Positions 12,801 to 26,100 of a stretch of 45,343 bases of DNA are shown here, in pieces. The stretch is from Saccoglossus kowalevskii (Eukaryota; Hemichordata; Enteropneusta; Harrimaniidae), in assembly GCF_000003605.2 (NCBI RefSeq), contig NW_003156233.1, positions 22,052 to 67,394 on the forward strand, read 5' to 3'. Made by a program: the position numbers and the translations under genes. The notes beneath the pieces are model-generated. The model searched no databases and was not told the DNA's origin. It saw only the letters and a list, made by a program, of their open reading frames with translations. The number at the start of each line of letters is the position of its first letter. Position 1 is the first letter of the stretch.

Positions 12801-15800
12801 TAGTTTGTATTAAAGTGAGTGGGTGGGTGTTTACCTGAACAGTTCCCGTGTAAGTACTGAAGGAAGATCATACTCCACTGGTTTCTCATAGCTCTTCCAT
12901 AGTATAGCGGCAACACAGTGCACATGCGCAGCCGAAGGCATTGATAGCCCTTGATCAGCTGCCGACAGCATTCTAGGAGCCCGCTGAAATGAACCACCAT
13001 GTTCACGACCGTGTTTCTGTAAAGCTACTCTAGCTGTATCACCAATCCAGTCAGCTAATGCTTTCACTCTATAATAATAATAATACAAGGTTTAGAATTA
13101 CTTTTGGAGTTATCGCACTGTGATGAACCATCACAAATAAACAGCATAGTAACAATTACCTTAGTATTGTGCCATCATCTTGGGTAAATCCTAACTGATA
13201 AATTATATCAACTGTGGAATCTGATGATGTACCATGTAATCTTCCCAGTAAAGAAGAAGCTGAGTCTGAAATGCATGAAAATAAATATATAGATGAAAAC
13301 AATCGATAATCGATAACACCAGCAATATGATAATATGAATTAAATTGTCAAATACAAGCAGCCTATCGGCTGAGATAGCTCCGCTGTTAGCAATGCACAT
13401 TTCAATTAAAGAACTGAAGACATCATTAGAAAATGAACAATATGAATAGTATCAAAGCAATCGGACTTACAGTTTTTAACAAGAAGTCGAAAATATCACT
13501 TTTTACCAAAAATTACAAAAATATTCACCAAAATAAATTAATTAGAGAATTGAAGATATCATCACAAAACGAACAAATCTGAGAGAGGTCCACATGTAGT
13601 ACCTATATATGTAATATCAAAGCAATCGGACTTACAGTTTTCAACAAGAAGTCGAAAATATCACTTTTTACCAAAAATGACAAAAATATTCACCAAAATT
13701 AGAGAATTGAAGATATCATCACAAAATGAACAAATCTGAGAGAGGTCCACATGTAGTACCTATATATGTAATATCAAAGCAATCGGACTTACAGTTTTCA
13801 ACAAGAAGTCGAAAATATCACTTTTTACCAAAAATGACAAAAATATTCACCAAAATTAGAGAATTGAAGATATCATTACGAAAATGAAACAAATCTGAGA
13901 GAGGTCCACATGTAGTACCTATATATGTAATATCAAAGCAATTGGACTTGCGGTTTTCAACAAGAAGTTGAAAATATCACTTTTTACTAAAAATGACAAA
14001 AATATTCACCAAAATTAGAGAATTGAAGATATCATCATGAAATGAACAAATCTGAGAGAGGTCTACCCAAGGTACATATACACCAAGTATCAAAGCATTC
14101 AGGCTTGTAGTTTTCAAGAAGAAGTCGAAAAAGTAAAACATTGACACGGACGACGACGGACAATCACTCATATGATAAGCTCCGCTCGACAAAGTCGACA
14201 GCGGAGCTAATAAAACATGGAAGATAACAGAAAATCTTAGCTGGCTTTTGTCACTGGTAGTATTTTGTTTAGTGGAGGTGTCTCTCAAAAATTAATGATT
14301 CACTGAGACAAATATGAACTGCCATATTATATTCATTGTGTGACTACTGTATTATATGAAAAGTATTATATGTTGCAAACTCTGCTTTGTATGCAAATCA
14401 ACTTAAATAGTTAGTTGGTGTCCAGTGGAGAGAGAAGTCAACAGTACTGTTGCCTCCCGAGAATCTTCAACTTCAAACACTGTAATCTTTGTTTTTGAAG
14501 TGAGTTTTTAAATTAGTATTATAAAAGCTCTAACATTATGTTCTATTAGCTGAAACAAATTCCTGTGAATTTTCATTTGTCGAATGAACTGTTTGTCAAA
14601 TACAGAATACGTATTTTTAGTACAATTTTCTTTTAAAAATGTGGATGCAATGTTATGCTTTTTATGTATTTTTCATGTATTTTTTTTGACTTGGAACTGA
14701 ACAGATTTTCTATTAGCTTCAGATCTTGATCAAAGTTTGGCACCCAGTTCATAGTAGTGCTTATATTGATTTTCTGACATCTTGTTTTCTGTGAAGAGTT
14801 TATTGGTAGGTTTGCAAATGTGTATCAGACTGTGCAAAAAATCTCTCCACGAGTTTGTTTTGAAACCCAGTATATTATTCCCATGGGATTTGAGAGATAC
14901 ATTACCAAGGATATTATTGCAAGATAAATGATTTGCTTCATTGAACACATTCAAGAATGCATATTTCCACTGAGATCAGTTACCTTTGAATGTGTATCGT
15001 AAGTGATCAGTCAAGTAGAAAGACTCCAAATATTTTATCAGATTTTCTCAATTTTTGCATGATACTTTCATACAGGACATCTGTTGTTCACACTCGGGGA
15101 AGATTTTATACTGATGAATAAGGTGACCAAGTTTGATAAAGTTTGGAATAGAATTAGTAGTTATTGTGTACACAATAACAATTATCAACGACGATAACGC
15201 CGGACAAAAATTTTTCTCTTAATATACCTTTTCCTTCCATCTTTGATGGTACGGGCAAGGTAATGATTATCTTCTGATCCAAATTTTAATCAACACAATT
15301 CCTTTCACTTTTATATTTGCTGAAACCCTGAAAAAATGGCATGAGCAGTCTCTTTTGCCAGATAACATAAATCCTTTACGCCCAAGATTATTAGACATAC
15401 CGATATATATATATATATAGTCCTCATAATGTCCAGTAACACAACTACTGAAGCCTTCCACTGGTCTCTCTACACAGAGACCCAAACCCTAACAAACATT
15501 ATTCCTTTTTTTCAATACTTTTCCCCTCAGTTGTCCTTTACTCTTACCATACGAGGTCCAACTCATGGCAGTTCTAGAGATTAATGATGTCTTCATTCAC
15601 AAAATGTGTCCAATCCACTTTCACCTGTGAATAAATGATTTACTTCACACTTTCTAGAATCTTTTGTAACCAAAAAGGATGGCTACATAGAGCAGTGGAT
15701 GCAAAAGACGAGTGTGAAACAAAGTCATAATGAGGGGCAAGAATCATGTTACATGGCTCTCTCAACAAGACCTTACAAAGATAAGACGCTGGCATTTGAG

Positions 15801-18800
15801 ACATTTAAAATTGGAGTTCTTATATTCTCATTATATGGAATATAGCCAGGGTTGGTGGTAATTTCTACTCACAAACTACTCCTGATAAAGATATACACTG
15901 ACAATAATTTGTATTACTGTTTTTTTTTTTTAATTTCTTTCATTCATCTGATATTTTCAAATATTGTGACTACATACATAACACTGCAGGTGATTACAGA
16001 TACAAATAGACAAAACATGGGCATGTCTGGGACACGGATAACAAACACACTTACAGAGATGAGTACAAAATCATATAATAACCCCTCCCTTCCCACTTTG
16101 GTTATCATTGTCATTCACTCTTAAAATGACTGGACCTCATATATATAAAACCAGTAAACGCAGTACAATTGGGATCTGACATCTAAAACTACACTCAAGC
16201 ATATTTTAAAGACCCAACTGCCAAGAAATGTTTAAATTGTCTAGAAAAAATAACATAAATTGCTGCAAAATTAATTTTTACAAGTTATAACTAAATTAAA
16301 CTCAGTATTTAACACAAAATGTCCCCCCATTCAATATTAACATATTTTTGTTGTTCCACCCTTATATGACAGTACCCCCACCAATGATGTGAGGTTTAAC
16401 AAAAGATGCATATCTCTTGAATATTTTATGTAAAGAAAATCAAATGCAGACATTTACAATATTTATTATAATTGGCAGAGCACCAAAGTAAACAATGTCT
16501 GTCCACAAAATACATTTTACGGTCGCTGTAAAGTTAATGATCTACAACAATCAAATCACAAAATACTCCACAGCTTAACTCCAGCAAATGCATTGCACTT
16601 ATTATCTTTCACTGGTCACATTATCACATACCCCTACTTATTTATTTCTAGATATCTGATTGTACTCAGCAAGGTAAGTGTGCCTCTATCTTTTCAGGGT
16701 ATACATACTTCGCTGCTGATTTTTTTAAAAGATTATAAACAGTAAATGATAAACAATAATGTCCCATACATTGCATTAACGAAAAAAAAAAAAATCCACT
16801 AAAGAAAATTCCATATACAGAGGCCTCTTGCATTCTTGCAATCTGTGCAAGAAGTAAAAAATAAAATATAGTAGACACTGCAAAGTACGTTGTCGTACTT
16901 TGTTGAGTAAATATCAATTTACAGACAGAATCTTGTCTTTAAAATCACAATTTATAATTAGTGTTGAGAATTGGTTCATCGCAGCATACACAAGGTGTTC
17001 CGGCTGAATAAACTGCTGTAATAAGGGCGTGTGTTTATCAAATAATACAGACGGAACACATCGCATTATTAGTCACAACAAATATACGCTTATAAATTTA
17101 CAATAATTACTGTCCAGAATCTATTTCGTCATATCCCACTGCAATGTTACTGGATATTGAGCTAGATTCTAAACTTGTCATTGATGGAGCCTGTGTCAGG
17201 TCACTTTTGCCATCGTCCCCAGATCCGGATGCTGCACTGTCTTCTTTTCCTGGATCCCCTAGATCACTAAGATTATTAACAGTGACATCCGATGACTTTA
17301 CAAAGCTTGCACTTGCAGTGTCTTCAACAACATCATCATCACCGCCATCGTCATCATTGTCTTCATCATCATCGTCGTCGTCGTCATCATCCTCTTCTTC
17401 TGCCTCAAAGTCTTCTGGTCTTTTGAGTTTGGCTAATTCTTCACATAGTTGTGTTGTATGTCTCTGTAAATGCAAAATGTATACAAACACAAAATGTATA
17501 AATATTAAGCAGTATTCTACCTTCAAGAACAAAGTGGGGTTGAAATTTAACTGGTTTCTTTTTTTTACCTTGTTTGAACATTATGCAAATGTACCGGTAC
17601 GATTTTCAACACACATTGGTTGCATCTTTTGATTGACAGGAAGGAAATCCAAACACATTTATTAATCAAAGCAAGCTTAGAGTATTGAAGACACATTAAA
17701 AATTAATTCAAAATTACTTGTACTTGAGATATTGATGGAATAACTGAAAACTAATTATGTAAATCAGGTAACTGATATGAACAGATTTGAGTGTAAAACT
17801 AATTAGAACAAGTCATTGTCAATGACACGTCCCCGTTCCGTTCATATTTGAGTGACATATACATTCAAAGCAGATCATGACCGAAATGCACCTGCATATG
17901 TACAACACATTGTGCTAAATCTGAACAAAATCCATCCATGCATGACTGAGATCCGGTTCTGGAATTGTGAAAATACGTGATTTTGATGCATTTTCGGCCT
18001 TAAAATGGCCATCATTTCGCTATTGTTAAGCAGATCATGAAACAAAGGCACATATCTATTTGTGACATGATGTACCATGTGTGTGTGAAGTTTGAACTTG
18101 ATCAATCCAGACATGTCTTGGATACGGATCCAGAACTGAATTCTTTAACAAAATGGCCGCCAGTCGGCCATTTCGAACTTGATCCGAAAAAAAAAAAAAG
18201 ACGTGCATCAAGGTCCTATTATGTTTAATGTATGTACCAAATTTGAACAAAATCCGTCCATGCATAACTGAGATCCGGGTCCGGAATGGTGAAAATGTGC
18301 GATTTCAATGCATTTTCGGCCTTAAAATGGCCGCTATTCGGCTATCGTTAATCGGATCATGAAAAAAATGCATGTGCATATTTGTGACATGATGTACCTT
18401 GTGTGTGTGAAGTTTGAACTCAATCGGTCCATGCATGTTCGAGATACAGGTGATCACGGACGCACAGAAGCACGGACGGACGGACGCACGCAGGGCAAAA
18501 CATAAGTCCCCGTTTTCGGACTGCGTCCGAACGGGGACTAACAAAAAAACTATGAATTATTATTAGAGAATTAATATGAACAAATTTCAACCCAAAATAA
18601 ATCGAGCCTGTCTATTGTTCTAGAGCATTTATGTACCAAATTTTATTCAAATGATGATGATCAGTAATTGAGATATCAGTGTTAATTAATTATTTTAATT
18701 AGGTGATTAATAAGCATAAATATTTACCAAAAACTAATTTGGTCTCTGCCTAGTCCTAGGTTCATTGAAATGTGATGATGAATACTCTATAAATGTTTCA

Positions 18801-20087
18801 TTAAAAANNNNNNNNNNNNNNNNNNNNNNNNNNNNNNNNNNNNNNNNNNNNNNNNNNTATCAAAGCAATTGGACTTGCGGTTTTTAACAAGTCGAAAATA
18901 TCAGTTTTTACCAAAAATGACAAAAATATTCACCAAAATTAAAGAATTAAAGATATCATTACAAAATTAACAAATCTGAAAGAGGTCCACATGTAGTACC
19001 TATAGATGTAATATCAAAGCAATTGCACTTGCGGTTTTTAACAAGAAGTCGAAAATATCAGTTTTTACCAAAAATGACAAAAATATTCACCAAAATTAGA
19101 GAATTAAAGATATCAACATGAAATGAACAAACCTAAGAGAGGTCTACCCAAGGTACATATACACCAAGTATCAAAGCATTTAGGCTTGTAGTTTTCAAGA
19201 AGAAGTCGAAAAAGTAAAACATTGACACGGACGACGACGACGACGACGACGGACAATCACTCATATGATAAGCTCCGCTCGACAAAGTCGACAGCGGAGC
19301 TAATAAAGCAAAAAGAGCCAATTTTAGCATATATTGATGAAATTGGAATACAACATACATAATGGCAGATTTAAAATTCTGAATACGTTCTCATTATTAT
19401 TAAACCATGCTGACAACATTAAGCGTCTTTTCAACTAATTTGCTGCCCTGGGAAAACTTAAAATTTAAATGTACTCACCTGGATCTGAAGTACAGTAGTT
19501 ATTGCGGAGTAGAATATCCACAACCTGTAACCCAATCTCTGTATCATGTAAACCAATCTTAAGTAATACAGCTTCGTATATTAGATGCGTAGACATTGCA
19601 GTGCGGCGATAACAACAATGCTGAACATGTGGTCAACAAATTAGGGATTGGCGCTGCTGAACTCGCTATCACTTGTTCTACATTGTTCACCTGAGTCAGA
19701 CAGTGGTGTAGTATTCTCAGCCATCCAATACTGTTGAAGAATGACAAATTGTTATTATTTATGTACTACAATCAACATCTTATACAACAACTTGTGTCTA
19801 TTATAAAATTAGGCAGTTGGTCATACACGAAATGTCCTAAAATGGTGATATGTGGTGCAATTTGTGATATGGTATTCACTCTACTTGGCAGAATTTCCAA
19901 TAACGAGTGCATTCGCTCTGCAGGAGATTTCTGAACCCTATCACACATCATTTGTGAGACCCAAGCTTGAATAATGCTTCTGTCACATGGAACAGTAATC
20001 GTAAGGTTCACGCTGACAAAACTGAACCTTTCAAAAGCACTTTAAAATCCATCTAACTTATACGTTCTACATCTGGGTTGATGAGAA

Positions 20088-20122
<35 letters not shown>

Positions 20123-23100
20123 ATTAATTTTATTCATTCTTAATTATTCATAATAGTAAAATTTGTTTTGAGAATACAACAAGGTATATGCATACTGATA
20201 TTTTGATGTATACTATGCGCCATACTCATTCAACTTAATCTACCAAATGAAATCACTCATGTCTCTCACATCCATCTCTGTACACACAATAGTTGTAATA
20301 TACCTTGACTTGGAAACATTATCTTCAGTTGGTACAAACGGATTAATGATTGTAGAGCTAGCTGTACTACCAAATGCCGTTAATCCCAACAACATTATCT
20401 GAGATAATCCAATAGTAGATGAATCCCTAGGCTTGTGTAATTTCAAACAAACCGACGTGGTCACTTCGGGCTTATGGAGTTGCAGTTTAATGAAAGTCAG
20501 ACCGCTGGTTGATATTGGTGAACTTATAGGTATCATTGCAGAACCATCACGACTCATTTCTATGGATACCGATGCTGGACATGCTGCAAGACGACAATCA
20601 CAATAATTCTTATTTATATACATTAGTTGTGTGCACGACAGTGTTACAATTGGACTATGCAAATTCTACATACCTAGTAATTTCTACAGGCCTAGTACAT
20701 GATATTAGTTTTTAAATATTGGCAAGACAATTATCTTGAGAAAGTAAATTTTGTAACAAAAAGTGAAAGTGAAGAAAGTGCTATTAATACTTGTTTCGAG
20801 AGTAATTACTTACTTGCAAGAGAAGTTAGGTGTGGTTGTATCTGTATCTCTTTCAATAATATTGCACTAGGTAATGTAATAGTTAGATCACACCAGGCTT
20901 CATCAGGGTAGAAATGATACGACCATGCCGCTGATCTAGCCCTACGATGTGGGGGTTGAGACTGTAATAATACGTCAGCTGGTTGCGCTGTAGGACTTGT
21001 TGATGTGATAGAACCTGTTGAAAAAAATCACTACGAATTTTGAAGTGCCTTGAACAAGATTTCATATTTGACATCATTATTGAATCTTACATTCATGGTG
21101 GGACTTCGATGGTAATAAATCTTATATATATATTTCTGATAACAAAATACACCATGATCATTTCCACTTGATTGTAATGAACATGAATATAAAACTATTT
21201 GTTGAAAAAATTACAAACTAATTTATAGTTTACAGATTTATAAGGTTTCAATAAAATAGTAGCTGTGTGGTACTACATTTAATTATTTGATGTGTCAGAA
21301 TACATACTTTTGTAATAGTGTTATAAGCCACCTAATTGTATTGATATGAAAAAAGTAGTGAGGATGGTGAAGCTAAAAACAAGACAATCATAAAAATTCT
21401 ATTTTCTTTTATGTTTACATTAACCACCTACCATACGGGGCAAAGTTATGAAGTCCTTCTGATGGATCCGCATCCATGCTAGTAGACTTATTTGATTTAG
21501 CACTGTTAGTTGTAGATATTTTACTGCCATTTCCCAAATACTGCATTATAGTTGAGACTAGACTGGGCGAAATGTTGATGACAGCACGGTTACTATAAAC
21601 CATATTATTACAGATAATTTGAACTCCATCTGGGAAGAATAAAAATCATAAAATATTAATGACAAAAACATTGAAAAGTATACAATAACAAGTTATTGCA
21701 TTACATATACATAGTGCCTGTTAGTTATTAAGTATAAGAAATACAGTTTTGTTTATCATAATATAGTTTGAACATGAATGGTCAGACACAGATTCAGCAC
21801 TGCATTTGTTAAAAAAAAAAATGGCTGCCAGTTGGCCATTTCAAATATGATCAGAAAAAATAACATTCTTCAAAGTCCAATAATGTCTAATGTGTGTACC
21901 AAGTTTGACCAAGATCTGGTTCTGAAATGGCAGAAATGCTTGATTTTGATGAATTTTTCACAAATGGTCGCCATTGAAAAAGGGTCATGAAACGAATGGA
22001 CATGCACATGTCTCCCAACATATGTGATGTATTTGTGAAGTTTGAATGTGATTGGACCAGACATTTTCGGAATATATACAGTTGGAGACGCACACAAGAG
22101 TGCACTGAGCTCAAAACACAAGTCACAGGGACTGAGGCCGAACAGAGACTGAACTAAAAAGTGAGAACTGTGTCATGAACAACGACTGTACATTATTTAT
22201 GGGACAGTCATAAAATTTACGTTTGAAAGCAAAAATTGAGATGAAACGCTAATGTTCTTTTGATGATTGGCAACACAGTGAAGTGTAAGAACTTCTCGTT
22301 TCAGAATATAAAATTTCTGAGCTTGACCTTTTATGGAGCACCGTCAAAGTTCAGAACTTGAATATGTAGTTTACATAATATACATGTACATTTATTTATG
22401 CAAAGCAGATTGTATGCTGGAATGTACTCCGTGATTCTATCGTAAATAAGCTATGCATGGTACAGTCCCCGTTAGTTATCGAATTTAAGATGTATAGTTT
22501 TGTTTATAATACAAGACTTATCCATATTGAGAGATATTGCTTCAGAACAGCATTAATTAAACAAAATCGGCCATTTTGAACATAATGTATAATGAATATA
22601 TAAAAATTGAACATAATCAATCAAAGCATGTCAGAAATATGGCTCTAGAAGCACATTCATTAAAACAAAATGACCGCCAGTCAGCCATTTTGAATCTGAT
22701 CTGACAAATAAAATGAATCAGGAACCTATAATGTCAGAAACCCACTGCGTCCGAACGAAGACTAATAAAAACATTTTTTAACGGATCAAAATTAATGTGG
22801 AAGATAAGAGCCACATTTACTCCATGATTCCATCTGATGGAACAACAGAAATTGACAGCATGGAAGTGCTCAATGGTGACTTGATTGCTTGTAGAGAATA
22901 TTTCAAATATTTGTCTATGCATGTGATGGTATGATAGCCGTACAATAAAATCATTATTGATTCTATATTGTATTGGGTTATACTTACTCATATCATTGAA
23001 TACCTTCAGTGACTTCTCACAGTCTAACACTCTCAGTACAAACCACAGAAGTGGTTCGGATAAGAGACAGGGAGAGGCAGTACGAGGCAAATGTCCAACT

Positions 23101-26100
23101 AGATAATCCAAGATTGGTCTCATGATCAGCTCCAAGGTCGTTGCCTTCTTGTTTAATGTACACAGGACTTGAAAGACAGCGTCACCGACTGATAGTGGGT
23201 CGATAGATGTGAAACTCTCTGACATTGTAACTTGGCTGAGTCCGCTACTTCCTATAATCATGGCCATGGTGTTGCTATTACAGTGACTTAAAGAACCCAG
23301 GAAATGCATCATGGTTTGCGGCTTTCCAAGCACAACGTCAGCAATACACTTGACTTTGGGTTCATCTTCTTCAGTGTCAGACGGATAATGACTGCAATGT
23401 GGTACAGATTTCTTCTTAGGAGCACTGTCGGATTGCTGCTCTTGCTGCTCAGAGGTCTTCTCTTCATCACTTATGCTGGCTGTAGGGCTGAGTAGAGGAG
23501 TGTGCGGTTGTGACTGCTGCTGCTGCTGAGTTGCAACCAGTTTGGACGCATCCGATAAATTCATCCCAACTTCTATAGGTTGTGGTGTACTATGAGCGCT
23601 TGGGGCCGAGGCGATATCATCATCACTAAAGCTTCCACTGAAGCGATTACTTGCAGATGTCGCTGCTGCACTGCCAGTGGCATTGTCCTGCTTTAATTGA
23701 ACCTCAACTAGGTTATTTACTAACCTAAGTAGGGAACACATGAGCAAGTCGCGATTGGCTTCCCCTACGGCTGTTTTAGAGTCACTTGGTCTAAGCATGC
23801 TTGCAAACAGTCCTCCAAAACATGATCTTGCACTAACACTGCCTTCAGATGAACTTCTACATATAAGCTTATCTGTTGTTTTGATGTGGTTATGTACCAA
23901 TGTAGCGATAGCTTCCACCAGACTCACTGCTGTACTGATGTCAGTAGGTTCATACTTCTGTTCCAGGATATAATCCATAAGCTTTACTTGTGCATCTAAT
24001 GGGCCCTGACCAATTTGAAATGCGCCACTACAATATAAATTAACACATCAATTATATCTCCAAAGTCTGTCACATTTAAACAATACAGCAAATGATGGAA
24101 ATAGAATCCAGTCACTAACTGTCAAACATGTAACGATTTTGTGAAACATATCTTCTGGTGTTTTGGGCCGTTATCCTCCACTAAATCACTAAAGTGTATG
24201 ATAATGAGGTTATCAAAAAGTATGCACTTAGGCAGTAGGGGATAGCATCAACTTCTACTAGATGTCGGTCCATGCAATCACTTTACTGCCATCGTGCATA
24301 CTTTGTGGTACTCAATCATGTGCGGTACTCTTACGATAATCACTTATACATTTGTTACAAGGGAAGAAAAAAGATTACCATACCCATTTGTAGTTAACTT
24401 GTATACCAATCTGAGCATCAGTTCTTTGAGTGAATCAATTGTGGGTGGAATTGATGTTTTACATCGCAGCTGAAGCCTCGTTAGAAACTCAAACATGGCC
24501 TGAGTGGCTGATGGCCCAATCTGTAAAACAACAATAGCGCATATCACAATTGTTTGCCAGAGAACTTTCCGAGGTATTGTTGTTTTGTGCATATGCAGAG
24601 TTCGCCTGTACTTCAGTTTATAAAGCTTTCTGGAAATAGGTGAATTATAAAATGCACAAGTATACATGTATTCACAGTTTACAACTAATGACACTTAAGG
24701 TAGAAGCCTACTCATAAATTAAAATATCCAGAATTTATTCATTTTACAATAAACTGTACTCCAAGGCAATATAAGGATATTGACCTAAACAAGCAGCCTA
24801 TCGGCTGAGATAGCTCCGCTGTTAGAAATGCACATTTCAATTAAAGAACTGAAGACATCATCAGAAAATGAACAATATGTATAGTATCAAAGCAATCGGA
24901 CTTACAGTTTTTAACAAGAAGTCGAAAATATCACTTTTTACCAAAAATGACAAAAATATTCACCAAAATTAGAGAATTGAAGATATCAACATGAAATGAA
25001 CAAACCTAAGAGAGGTCTACCCAAGGTACATATACACCAAGTATCAAAGCATTCAGGCTTGTAGTTTTCAAGAAGAAGTCGAAAAAGTAAAACATTGACA
25101 CGGACGACGAACAACGACGACGGACAATCACTCATATGATAAGCTCCGCTCGACAAAGTCGACAGCGGAGCTAAAAAAGTTGGGGGTCACCAGCCTTATT
25201 TTCGAGAAATTGATGGTTGTATTTTAGTGGAAAGTCGCCATTTTGACACTATTATAACACTTTTACCACAGGTTCATATGGCAGAGATATTATACAATAT
25301 CTCAAAATCTAGCCCGGTGACATAGGCTGAAAAAATCATATATTGTTAATGATGGAGTACTTTTTGTTGAATTATTTAAAAAATCTGGGTTTTAAAAAGT
25401 GTCAAAAAGTGCAATTTTTCTTTAACACTGTGTTCTACGGAATTGTTCTAAAAATAGCAATTTTCAAGAAGTATTAGGACAGAATTCTCAAAAAGCTTAG
25501 CTGTAACACACAAAATAATCCTATTTCAGTGTACCATGGGACATTAGCTTCATAATTGGACATAATAAACTAATGAACATTGTCATGCGATCTATGACCA
25601 ATTTTGTCAAAAATTATAAAATAAGATATAAAACAGAATACAGATATTAATATATTAAATTTTGTATTTGAGTTGACCGTGCAATAGGACACTATGAAGA
25701 CCAGACCTACCATGACTGAGAAGACCATACTGGAAAAAGTCGCTTGCACTTGGGTCATTCTTGTCAAATTTATTTCATAACAAAACTAAATAAGACATAC
25801 CTGTAAATGTGACTGTCCCATTACTGTGGTTCCTTGGTACATTGCTGTGGATAGAAACTTGATAAGAGCAGGTAGGAGATTGCAATCAGCTACGATAGCA
25901 TTGGCCATCCAAACTGTTTGATTTTCACTTTCACTCTTCATATTAGCTAGCAATGCCAGGGTATGGAACGCCAAACACCACGTATGAACAGGTACATTGT
26001 ATTGCCAAGCAAGACAAGCTAGCAAACTTGACATTGAACTTTGATTCAATGGTATACTTGGCACCACAGTAGCATCAAATGTACAATTATCATTCCTTTC

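Noticed and set aside
13581-14210. Regularly spaced direct repeats suggestive of a CRISPR array
   Set aside because: The repeats are contiguous tandem units without unique spacers, in an intron of an animal gene, and end in a mobile-element hairpin.
17144-17632. 162-codon plus-strand ORF with a long Ser run
   Set aside because: It is the reverse strand of the Asp-rich BIRC6 exon w47; poly-Ser is simply the complement of the GAT/GAC repeat.
17107-19730. w47 as an alternative last exon used after w27
   Set aside because: The phase does not fit: joining w27 to w47 gives a stop at the eighth codon, whereas w46 to w47 is in frame and matches the family.
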